From assembly GCA_964036295.1 (NCBI GenBank), contig OZ038463.1, positions 32,131,295-32,195,294 of the forward strand: 64,000 bases of DNA, read 5' to 3'. The stretch comes from Plumapathes pennacea. Its lineage: Eukaryota; Cnidaria; Anthozoa; Antipatharia; Myriopathidae. Shown here one piece after another: positions 10,877 through 20,700 of the stretch. Positions within the stretch are counted from its first letter, which is position 1. Every line of letters begins with the position of its first letter. A program made the position numbers and the translations under genes. Below the pieces are notes generated by a model that saw only the letters and a program-made list of their open reading frames with translations, made no database searches and was not told the DNA's origin.

Positions 10877-11662
10877 CGGCTGCGCTGTATGTTGACATCA
10901 GTGACTTGGTTCCTACATGTATATAATATATTTAGTAAACTGTAAGTTCACAAACAGCACAGAAAATTAGGATCTTTTAAAATAATTAGGAGCTACTGCT
11001 CACAAAACAACTTTCTTCTACATGTGTGCTTTGAGCTAGAACAAACTATCTGGTTGGTCTTTGATTAATAACCTGTAGTAATTTGCAGCAAAAAGCATAA
11101 GGTAAGGTATTTGGTTAATCCTGGGTTAGCTAAAAAAGCATTGAACAACAGGAAACTATTTAAATATACCTTACTTTTTTGTTTTGTCATCGAAAAGATT
11201 TGCTTCGATTTGGTATTTTACCAAAATTTGTCACTTTATTCAACAAATGAGGTTAGATAACAACTGAGCCAAGATCAAATTGTATTTTTACAGTAAATTG
11301 TTGAGCAAAAAAAAAGAGATCGAACGTTATTAGGTAATAAAATGAAAGAAAAAAAACACCCACAAAAACAGCTGTTGATTTTTGGCAAGATAACTTTTCG
11401 GTATTGACTTTCTTGTATTATTTGGTTCTACGCGAAAATGATGAGAACGATTAAACATTTGTGGGGAAAATCATTTTTTATTGCAATCGCACTCGTAGTA
11501 TATAACGATGTCGTAGAGCTGAAATTTCTGAATCTGGCTAAAATTGCAAGCACTGGCAGTCGAAAAGCAAATAAAAACACCAGCAAAGTTTCGTTCGTTT
11601 TGTTTTAGTATCTGATATATTATTCGTGCCATAAACATTCCCAGGGTTACGTAACATGTCAC

Positions 11663-11794
11663 CCGTCCACACGTATACGGACAGACATCGTATTCAAAAG
11701 TTTCCACTCTGGAGAGCGTTTTCAAAAGTTTCCGTTTTCGTGACCGTATTCACCGGGTTTACGTTTTCGTAGAAAAACGGATACGTGTGGACGG
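11663..11794. mobile_element. Short MITE with CCGTCCACACGTAT ends
   Basis: Inverted ends ccgtccacacgtatacgg and ggatacgtgtggacgg enclose about 130 bp with an internal repeat of gttttcaaaagtttcc. Non-coding. The end sequence is related in style to the 17165-17420 element (gtccacacta). Confidence 0.75.
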
Positions 11795-12189
11795 AGCCAA
11801 AGCCACAGTATATACACCCGGTGTTGATTAATTCTAGAGATACAGCCATCCGAGTTCTTTTTTGCAAACCGTGCAGATCAAGTCCAAACCTGCTATCTTG
11901 AATACTTCAAGGTTTCTGCTATTCAAAGTTGCGAATTTATACACAAACCAGAAACAATTTGATTTTTACTCTAAATTATACGTGGCCTGTATAATGATTT
12001 CTTTGATATTTATATATTCAGTCACGACAAGATTGAAGAGCAATACTTTTTAAGTTCTTATACTGACACTCCGGCGTACCGACACACTTGACTTACATAA
12101 CATAGCACGAAAAAATGTAGGATTTTGAGGCAATATTATGTTTTACAATAACACGTCAGTTTATCGCTTTGTGATTGGCTAATTTTCAT

Positions 12190-12797
12190 TATCAATAAGA
12201 GGACAGACACATAAAATCGAGTGCTGACGACAGTGATTTGGACGAAGAAGGTGAATTCAGCTTCAAATTTACCTCAGTTCTTGCAAAAGCGACATTCGGC
12301 ATTTGAAGTAGAGAACCAGAAGTGTTCAGAGGCGAATTTCCTTGAGCTTTGTCTTGAAATTGTCGAGAAAACCGCAGCAGAAAAGCGTCTAGTTTCATTT
12401 CTTTCCAACTTCTTTGACAAAATTTTATTTTGCACGCGCGAAATGCTCACGTCAAGCTGTCACTTTTTGGCCAATGAAATGTCTTGAATTTCAACCTCGA
12501 CCAATTAGAAAGCGGGAAAAGTTGTTGACAACATTTCGGTCAAATCGAACAAACTCCAGTTTTCTTGCGTGTTTTCCCCGCGTCGTCGCTTGAGTTTTGT
12601 TATTGTAAAAAACAAATTGACGTCAGTTTTTTATGTGTCTGTCCTCTTATTGATCATGAAACGCGTCATAACATTGTCAAAAAGTTGCGGATCCACTCGG
12701 CGAAGCGCCTCGTGGATCCACAACTTTTTGACAATGTTATGACGCGTTTCATGATCAATAAGAGGACAGACACATAAAAAACTGACGTCAATTTGTT
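12190..12797. mobile_element. Foldback element with a ~187-bp near-perfect palindrome
   Basis: Arms 12611-12695 and 12712-12797 are complementary over about 85 bp with about one mismatch (aagttgcggatccac against gtggatccacaactt); the loop is tcggcgaagcgcctc. The terminal motif atcaataagaggacagacac also occurs at 12191-12210, so the whole 12190-12797 block may be one element or two nested copies. The intervening short ORFs have no known domain. Confidence 0.8.
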
Positions 12798-13138
12798 AAT
12801 TTTACCGGAGTTTCCATGGTATGCATGAGCTCCAGATCGCTAGAGGACACACTGGAGTACAGAGACACCGTTCCGACATACGCTCGGCCACAGGACTGAA
12901 CTGCTGCCAGTGGGAGAAGTTATACAACAATAAATAAAGGGTCACGCTAATGTGTCGTACCCTGTTATATAATAATATAATATTATATTAAAATTTTACT
13001 CTAGATCGTGTTGATCGTGAAAAAGCTTGAAAGCAAATGATTGTGCTTATTTATACCTGCGGTGCGGTCAAATCTTGACTGAAAATCTTGCCAAAATACG
13101 ACATTTTTGTTGCTGTTTGAGTTTTTAATGTTGACAGT

Positions 13139-13144
13139 CACGTG
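13139..13144 (+). promoter_or_regulatory. CACGTG E-box close to the second CLOCK-like gene
   Basis: Canonical E-box 43 bp upstream of the first ATG and about 100 bp before the second. Single site; function inferred only. Confidence 0.35.
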
Positions 13145-13181
13145 CCATCGGATGTGACAATCGCGTTATGTAATTTTTTTA

Positions 13182-15533
13182 ATGAGATGCACAATTCGCA
13201 GCGCACGGCGCCTGTTTACAGCAATATTTGATGTGGCAACGATGCAAGACTTTCAGGACGGTATTCCATTCTGCGATATTGACGAAGAAAATGGCGAAAC
13301 AAACAAGCCTCAGCGTGTGACCAACAGAAGGCAGACTGAAAAAAAGCGACGGGACCGCTTCAATGCTCATCTGAACGAACTTGCCAAGGCCGTGAGTTCA
13401 GGTCCTGTTGATAAACTCGAAAAAGCAACCATACTTCGCCACGTCGTCAACTTCTTTCGAAAACACGACGTTCGCAAAAAGGCCGCTGGGTCTTTTTATC
13501 CTCCTTGCGTTACAGCTGGAGAGTTTTGTAAACTTGCCTTGGATTGCCTGGACTGCTTCCTGCTCGTTCTTGACCAATCCGGTTCTATTTTATTTGCATC
13601 AGATGACGTTTTGTCTTGTATGGGATACATCCCGATTCAGTTGGTGGGAAATAATTTCTTCAACCTCGTTCATGACGAAGACAAGCACAGCGTTTACTCA
13701 CAGCTGAGAAGGCAAGGACAAAATGGCGGACTGGGCACGAAGGCTTGTACCCGTCCTTCCCGCGTGTTGTTTTCCTGTAAGATGTGCTCGGGAATTCACA
13801 AGAGCTCGACAGATCGCTTCAGGCTAGTTCATTGTGAAGGCCAAGTTTACAGTAAGAATAAGACTAACTGTTTACTTGTGTTGGTGAAACTGGACCAGTC
13901 GTCCCCAGGACCGAACAAGACCCTCACTTGCTCCGACAGTGTCCCGGAAATTTTCAGCACAAATCTTGACTTGACATGGAAGTACACCTCAATTGATTTG
14001 ATAACCACCCTCGTGATCGGTTACATGCCTTCCGAGATTATTGGAAGGAGCGAGTACGAATTGTGTCATCCTGATGACTTGGACAAGCTCTTAGAATACC
14101 ACAAAGTCCTGTTGCGCGCGGGCAAAGTGACCACTTGTTATTACAGGCTTCTGACCAAGGCTCAAACCTGGATTTGGGTACGCACGTCTTGCTGTGTGAA
14201 CTACAGTGAGTGGAACTCCAAGCCAAAGTGCGTGACATGCATTACTTCGGCTGCGAGCTACAGTGAAGTTTGTTTGAGACATAAAGAAGTCTTAAAGAAT
14301 GATCTCGAGAAGTTCAAGCGCTTTCAAGAGCGAGAAGTCCGCAAGCGGAAGGCAAGTGAGCTTGACTCTAGAGACGAGAGAAATAGCTCGTCGGTTGGCA
14401 GCTCGGAGCGCTGTGTCCCAGTGGGATTCTCGAACGAGCCGCTCAAATTTCAACTGCCCTCTGGGTTAACGAGCACCCAAATGTTAGTCCATTTGCATCT
14501 GCGAGAGAAGTACACAAAGCTGAGCAGAAAGATGCAGACACACGTCGAAGAGATGAAAAAACTCAAGAAAAAGATGGACAAGTACGAAAGAGGGAAAGAG
14601 TGCGCGAAGCAGCTGGTACAAGCAGACGTGAGCAGTCCAGATCAACTGGAATTTCAAACACGGCAGGTGTTGCAGATAAAGCAACAGCAACAGCCAACGT
14701 TACCAGGGCAACCCAGCGGAAAACAGGCGGCAATGCGGCAACCTGCGCCGCGGACGCTTGAATCACACGAACAACAAGAGCTACAACTTCACCAGACCAG
14801 GCATCAGACACCTCAAGCACAAGATCAACAAGTACGACTTCAACACTGGACTACAAGCATAGTGCAGCAAGGAGACCAACAACAACAATCACAAACCTTG
14901 CCAAGGCTTCACGGTCAGCGGTTTGGTGCTCAGCAATCCGAGGAGAAGTGGCTACCTTCGTTATTACAACAACAAGAACTGCAGCAACTACATGTAGCCT
15001 CTGAGTCACTGCTATCACAGCAGGCTCAAGAACAGCAGCACACGAGAGCACAAAGACAGCAGCAACTTCTGATGATATTACAAGAACGAAATCAACAGCA
15101 ACAACTTCAAGAGCACCAGCAGTTTCACAATGACCTCTTACAATGCCGTCAAGAACAGCAACCACAGTTTCAACTGCAACAGTCACAGCTTCGAACACAC
15201 CAACAAGAGCAGTTACTGGAACGAAGCTACTGGGAGCAGCATCAACATCAACAGGTTGAGCAACACTACGATAATGGTGCTATTACAGTGGCGCCAACAA
15301 TTGCAGCAGCAGCAACAACAACAACAGGTAATATTGCGAATTCAACAAAACTGCACACTGCAGAGACAGCAACGAGAGCAGCATCGACAAGTAGAATGTG
15401 CGTTCCAGTCAGTAGCAGAACTTCAGCAGCAGCCTCCTTCGTTGCAGCTTCTACTGCTTGGCAACGCCGGCGTGGAGCCTGGGCACCACCAAGAGAAACG
15501 GAGAACTGTAAGAGGCGACATTATTCCGTATGA
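13182..15533 (+). CDS. CLOCK-like bHLH-PAS transcription factor with Gln-rich tail (intronless, tail frameshifted)
   Basis: A 783-codon uninterrupted frame. The bHLH is at about 46-96 (RRQTEKKRRDRFNAHLNEL, close to CLOCK's basic region), PAS-A at about 115-235 and PAS-B at about 262-372 with the CLOCK/NPAS2 signature (LDLTWKYTSID, CHPDDL, CYYRLLTKAQTWIWVRT, YSEWNSKP). A charged coiled coil lies at about 427-480, then a Gln/His-rich activation-like region from about residue 497, as in animal CLOCK. Two starts are possible: 13182, or 13242 (MQDFQDG), which gives a more usual acidic lead into the bHLH. Near 15255-15285 the Gln-rich coding passes into the +1 frame; the listed frame then becomes an Ala/Thr-rich artefact ending at 15533, while the other frame stays Gln-rich to 15708. 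The intact protein would be about 840 aa, the length of vertebrate CLOCK. Indel, assembly error or real truncation cannot be told apart here. Confidence 0.85.
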   Translation: MRCTIRSARRLFTAIFDVATMQDFQDGIPFCDIDEENGETNKPQRVTNRRQTEKKRRDRFNAHLNELAKAVSSGPVDKLEKATILRHVVNFFRKHDVRKKAAGSFYPPCVTAGEFCKLALDCLDCFLLVLDQSGSILFASDDVLSCMGYIPIQLVGNNFFNLVHDEDKHSVYSQLRRQGQNGGLGTKACTRPSRVLFSCKMCSGIHKSSTDRFRLVHCEGQVYSKNKTNCLLVLVKLDQSSPGPNKTLTCSDSVPEIFSTNLDLTWKYTSIDLITTLVIGYMPSEIIGRSEYELCHPDDLDKLLEYHKVLLRAGKVTTCYYRLLTKAQTWIWVRTSCCVNYSEWNSKPKCVTCITSAASYSEVCLRHKEVLKNDLEKFKRFQEREVRKRKASELDSRDERNSSSVGSSERCVPVGFSNEPLKFQLPSGLTSTQMLVHLHLREKYTKLSRKMQTHVEEMKKLKKKMDKYERGKECAKQLVQADVSSPDQLEFQTRQVLQIKQQQQPTLPGQPSGKQAAMRQPAPRTLESHEQQELQLHQTRHQTPQAQDQQVRLQHWTTSIVQQGDQQQQSQTLPRLHGQRFGAQQSEEKWLPSLLQQQELQQLHVASESLLSQQAQEQQHTRAQRQQQLLMILQERNQQQQLQEHQQFHNDLLQCRQEQQPQFQLQQSQLRTHQQEQLLERSYWEQHQHQQVEQHYDNGAITVAPTIAAAATTTTGNIANSTKLHTAETATRAASTSRMCVPVSSRTSAAASFVAASTAWQRRRGAWAPPRETENCKRRHYSV

Positions 15534-15708
15534 ACGTTTGTTCAACGTTCCAGCATGTCATTATCAGCAAGAATTCGTAGAGTCCGAATTCCCAATGCAG
15601 CAAGTCGTTGAGTATTCGTGTGCGCTCTCCTCGTCCAGTCAAGAAACAAGAAGTGATACATCGTCCTCTTCTTTGGATAACACTCAGCATGGTTATAATC
15701 CATTTTAG
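15270..15708 (+). CDS. Probable true 3' end of the second CLOCK-like gene (+1 frame)
   Basis: From about 15270 the +1 frame reads polyglutamine (QQLQQQQQQQQ), further Gln-rich sequence, then a Ser-rich end (SSSSQETRSDTSSSS) to a TAG at 15706-15708. Composition continues that of the upstream frame, whereas the upstream frame switches abruptly to Ala/Thr runs, which is what CAG/CAA repeats give when read out of frame. The frame is open upstream to 15130, so the switch could lie anywhere in the overlap, best near 15255-15285. Confidence 0.7.
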
Positions 15709-16325
15709 CATTTAGACTCCCTCGTGGATGGCACGCGTACGGCGTTTGTCCCAGATGAGGAGATATTTCCAATATTTCTTTTTTTCCGAAAGTAATTTTT
15801 AGGAACCCTCTGAAGTCTCAGGAATTACGTTTAAGTTAATTTAAACATTCTCAGGGCCCCTGAAAAGAAGAAAGAATTTGGAATACTTTTTGATCCGAGA
15901 AGATTAGCAACACGCGATTACTTTCGACAGTCCGGCGTCTGAAAAGTTCCAACTACGCTACACGTGTAGGCTACCTGATTATATGAAACTCGCGCGACGC
16001 GTTAATTCGTGATTTGGGGGGTGCATATTTCGCGACACTTTAATTTCGCGATTTTATCGTGAAGTTCACGAATTAATTATAACTTGGTCCATATTGATCA
16101 TCTGTTTCAAATACGTGTATCCGGACAACAGACAACTTTTTCCTTTTTTCCCCTTTATTATCTATAGGGTCAATGAATCCTTCGAAATATAGTTTGACAG
16201 CTCTGATTTGTGACTGATTTTTATTTTATTTTATTGTCTGATAACGTTTTATCTATATAATAATACGCTCTGTCCGTCCGTTTTTCCGTCTGTAACTCTT
16301 TCCCAGGTCTCCTCATTAAAATATG

Positions 16326-16485
16326 AACTGGTGTATCAACTGTGTGTTGATGAGGGGTGATGGAACGCCTTGAAAGAGACAATAGCTGACGTTTCGAGCA
16401 CAGGGCTAGCGCTCGAAACGTCAGCTATTGTCTCTTTCACGGCGTTCCATTACGCCTCATCAACACACAGTTGATACACCAGTTT
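16326..16485. repeat. 160-bp hairpin (foldback) element
   Basis: The arms pair from aactggtgtatcaactgtgt with acacagttgatacaccagtt inward to gctgacgtttcgagc / gctcgaaacgtcagc, leaving a loop of only about 10 bases. One small bulge (gaggggtgatgg against ccattacgcctc). Confidence 0.88.
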
Positions 16486-17144
16486 GTCTTCCGCCACGCC
16501 GACGCAGTCAACCTAGTTCTCTTAAGAGCTGGTATTACACTGTTCATTAAAATATGGTCAAGTGGTTACTCGCTCTACAGGGAAGTTTGCGTTCGAGGTG
16601 GACCTCGAAATGGACTTCAAAAAGAAAACAAAATGAAATCCAATCTTCGTATTTTACGGGGGCCCCCTAGCACGCTAAGTCCGCCCGCCTGTGTTTGTGT
16701 AATCCTCGCGGTTGGAGAGGAGGACCCCTTTAACGCTCTTTCCCAGGCCCCCTTAAAAGAATCCAGCATGGCTGCCACATGTGAGCGAAAGAAAGTACGA
16801 ATATTGGCCTCCTATGTAGACCACTGTTCTTTTGGAAATCGGAAATGAGTTTAGAAAGAGAATCACTGGATACGAGACTGATGCTGCCGCATGTTCGAAA
16901 AACGGGGAGATTATGATGTCGATCAATCGGCGATTCGCCGAGTGGTACACGCACGACATAGAAGTTTGTACTTTGACACTGTAAACTGCATTCGAGATAA
17001 CCGAAATGGACTTCAAAAAGAAAAAAACAAAAACAAAAAAAACAAAAAAACAAGAAAAGAAAAGAAAAGAAATCCGATCACGGCTCTCGTGTTTGTTTAA
17101 AAGTGATCGTTCTAATACTTTTCCCCATGGCAACTCCGCTCTTT

Positions 17145-17440
17145 CTAGGCTGTCAGCCGAGTGCACACTAATCCGGATAAATTTGAAAACGGAGTTTTCA
17201 TACGAAAACACATCGAAAGCTTCCCTCCCACACTATCGTTTTCGAATCATTTTTGTTGTCCACACTAATACGCTGGACTGACCGAAAACGCTAAATGCGC
17301 TAAAATGAAAATATCGAAAATGTCCGTTTTCGGTCACCGAAAACGCGTCTTAGTGTGGACGGGAGGCCAAAACGGATAAATGAATGTCCGTTCTCAAATT
17401 TATCCGGATTAGTGTGGACCTAGGCTGTCAGCCGAGTGCA
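17145..17440. mobile_element. MITE flanked by a 21-bp direct repeat
   Basis: Inverted ends cactaatccggataaatttg and caaatttatccggattagtg bound about 250 bp (17165-17420). ctaggctgtcagccgagtgc stands on both sides (17145 and 17420). Inside are gtgtggac motifs. The flanking repeat is far longer than a normal target-site duplication. Confidence 0.75.
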
Positions 17441-17758
17441 TACTGCACGCTGCGATGAAGTCATCGTAGATTTATGTAGGAACACATTTCACGCACGTTC
17501 TCCAACTGTCACTAATCGGTTGCTACAGTAACAGCACATTAGGTATAATTAAAGGCGCAAGCATTGTTTTTTTCTAATTGTCTTTCCCACCAAAGAGCCA
17601 ATCAAATCCCAAGCCGCACAAAGCAACCTGCTACGGCAGAAATGTATAATATGATTTGAATGCAGTGCTGAATTCGTGTTTATCCCTGCTGGGCTCGACA
17701 TATTGTGCTCTACACAAGGATTTTTGAATTCATCGTTGGCCGGAAAACCTAATCCAAA

Positions 17759-20700
17759 ATGTGTAGTATCAAGTGTGTCAAGTACTTGTTGTTCGTCTTC
17801 AACTTTTTCTTTTGGGTGAGTACATAGTATTTGGAAACATTCTTGAACATGTGTAATATTAGCGGTGACGACTGAGCGAGCCAACACACGCTGCTGTGTT
17901 AGTTCTTAGCAAAATGCCTCAAGAAGCATTCGGTTGTTTGGAGTTTCGCCACACGCATATGGCCAAAGCATTGTGTTGGAAAATGACAATCGTGTTTAAC
18001 GAAAGGCACAGGCGTTTCATTTTAATCACATGAAAGGGAAGGACTCGAAGCTTTGAAATATTTGACTTAATCAGTGCTATCATTTGAGTTATGACCGGCT
18101 GATTAAATTTAGCTAGCTTTACCACTGCATGATTTACGGCCTCAGAGATGCTAACAGCATGAGCTTCAAGATCATTCAGTCGGCCATAAACGCCGCAAAT
18201 CGTGTAACGCCTAAAAGGTGCCGCCTGAATTCGAACCGGAAACGATGTTATATCTATTTAGCGCGCGTTCCACGTAGCCTTTTCAAGTGGGTTCAGGTCG
18301 CGACTGTTCGTAAAAGAAATCGAATCAAAACCCAACACACTCATACAAAGACTCACACACCCACACCAAACTCTTGACACTTGAGTCTCTCGAGTGTTCT
18401 GGGCTGCCACGGCCTTAAGTTGACTGATTACGCCATCAACGGTGCCTAAAATGAGAGACTTGTGTCACTTATAATCACTGCCTACATCAATCATCTCACC
18501 AATAGATTTGCACACACTGGTTTGCAATTCAACCCCGGCTTTTCCCGCTCAACAATCCGTGCGGTTGGTTCCCCGACATGCAAGGGAATCGATCGGGTTG
18601 GGTTAGGCTACACTTGCAATCGAAATATAAATCTGACACAGCTCGATTATATATTAAACTGTAGAACGACTGTACTACGAGTCATGCACCAGGCGCCGGG
18701 CGGTACATAAAACTGGCGCTTCATATGTATTTGACGAGTGATGATTACGATATCGGCATAACAGTTATGACTAGGTTTAGCAATCGACAGGCATTTTGTA
18801 TGGCTTGGGGTGTAGAATCTTCCATAGCAGCTTCTTGTCCGCCAGCTCATCGCTTAAAAGTTTGATGACATATTCGAAAATATATTTGAAATATTCTGAT
18901 CAGCATGACGTTAACTGTGTCTGCCCTGCGGAGCAAACAGGAAAATATCTGAAAACGAAGGACGAGCGAATTTCGGGAAGAAATGATATTAACATTTTCT
19001 GTAAAAACAAATAAAATGCGGCGTGAGATTGCGACGGTTGAATTATTTAAACGTTCGTGTCACAATTCCCAATCGATCAAATTTGTTTTGATGATATATT
19101 TGAATATTGACTGAAGCTAAAAATAAAATGAAAATAAAACAGGTAACCCCACCCGATATTGGGTTGTTCAGTGCGTCTTCCTCGTTTTGGTTCTTCGTAT
19201 TGGACACTAAATAAACAAAATAACTTGTTAGTATGAGAAACAGTTGACATCTATAAACTCGTGTGTTCACGCGAACGTACGACACGGCGCGCTTTCAAAA
19301 GAATTAGGCATGCACGAGAGCACAGTTGATTCCCTTTCTTTCCAATTTAGTATTCTTCATCTTTTTTTAGTTTCTATTATTTTCCGTTTTGTTTCTTCTT
19401 CTTTTTTACACTTTCACAACAAACTCTGATGCAATTATGGAACTCGAACGAACATTAAATTTCCATACAAGCAAATTGAGAATCGCAAATGCAAATCGCA
19501 GTCTTTTGTTTACACTGTGCACACAAACGCACCTGAGTCAATTATAGGCGGTTGCGGCGATGGGCTCAAACACACAAATTACCTAGTTACACGTTTCGCG
19601 ACACTTTAATTTCGCGACTGTGAAAAATCTCGCGAATTTATAACGTGTAACGAAAAGTTTGTGTAATGAGGTAGTTATCGGCGGAAGTTAAATATTTACC
19701 TGAAGGCTGATGAGAAAGTCAGATGTAATGTGTTGTGTGACGACAACACATCAATAAAAGTTAGTATACCGTGCGTGACAAGCAGGACCTATAAATTGTT
19801 TTGAGCCACATACTACATTAAGAATTACATGAAAGTGATTACACAGGAAAACATTCATTATGTTGAAGAAAAGAACGAAATTTGGCAAAACGAAGGTTTC
19901 AGAGGAGAAATGTATAACAGCTGTCACTATCGAGAATGCTACCTAAATAATTCAAGCAGTTATTCACAGACCTCAGTCAGCAACTGCCGCCTAGTTTTAC
20001 CTATTTTGTCTATGAACCTCTTATCTAAAAGCAAAAATTCTAACTACAATCCTCGTCAATAGGTTAAAACTCTCCGTCCTTACTGCTTTCGTTGCCTCCC
20101 TCTCCCCCTTTCCCCCAATCATTGTTGTTCAGAAATCATATTCAATTGCGATGAACTGTCGTGTGATACGTCGCTAGGGTGAAGTGAGGAAGGCGCGGCT
20201 TTGAATAATGGCTTACCAAAGACCGATTGGTCCGTCAGTGAAATTACTATTAGCGAAACCTCTCGTAAGCGACTACCTCTCGAAAACGACTGCAACCACC
20301 TTTGAGGGTCACCGTTTGAGTTTTTCTATTGTCTTGTAACGTGCAACAGGACACCAAGGTTGATTTCTTAAAAGGTGTTATTCAGTCACTGGTTGTGGCT
20401 CGAAGGTGGATCTCACTTAGGCCCCCCATGGTGAAAAATTCCCGTAAGGGACTACTTAAAGCCAAACGAAGGGTGGTCGCTTACGGGAGGTTTCACTGCG
20501 TTATGTTTTCAATGTATTTCAACTAGTTTACGCGCGGATTGTAGCTCTTTAAATTTAAAGACGAAACGTGTGCATTTTGAGAAACAACCTTATCAAAACT
20601 GCGAAAATTACAAACTAATAATGTATTATTACTATTTTTTGCTGTTTTAAAAGGTCGTTTCTCGAAAAGTGTTCAACGCCTAAGCTTCAAGTTTTCGGCA

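Larger units (their letters stand above)
10160..13181. other. Region between the two CLOCK-like genes
   Basis: It holds the 3' flank of the first gene, a MITE (10721-10876), a second MITE (11663-11794), and a repeat cluster ending in a strong palindrome (12190-12797). No exon with convincing splice sites or known domain was seen. A CACGTG lies at 13139, 43 bp before the first ATG of the next gene. Confidence 0.55.
15709..17758. other. Region between the second CLOCK-like gene and TSP-A
   Basis: It contains a long hairpin (16326-16485), an imperfect duplication of an aaatggacttcaaaaagaaaa stretch (about 16609 and 17003), and a MITE with a long flanking duplication (17145-17440). The ORFs here are short and lack domains. 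The last 300 bp probably include the TSP-A promoter and 5' UTR. Confidence 0.55.

Noticed and set aside
14563..15198. Antisense frames of 85 and 115 codons
   Set aside because: They are the complement of the CAG/CAA-rich coding of the second CLOCK-like gene and give Val/Ala/Leu runs expected from it.
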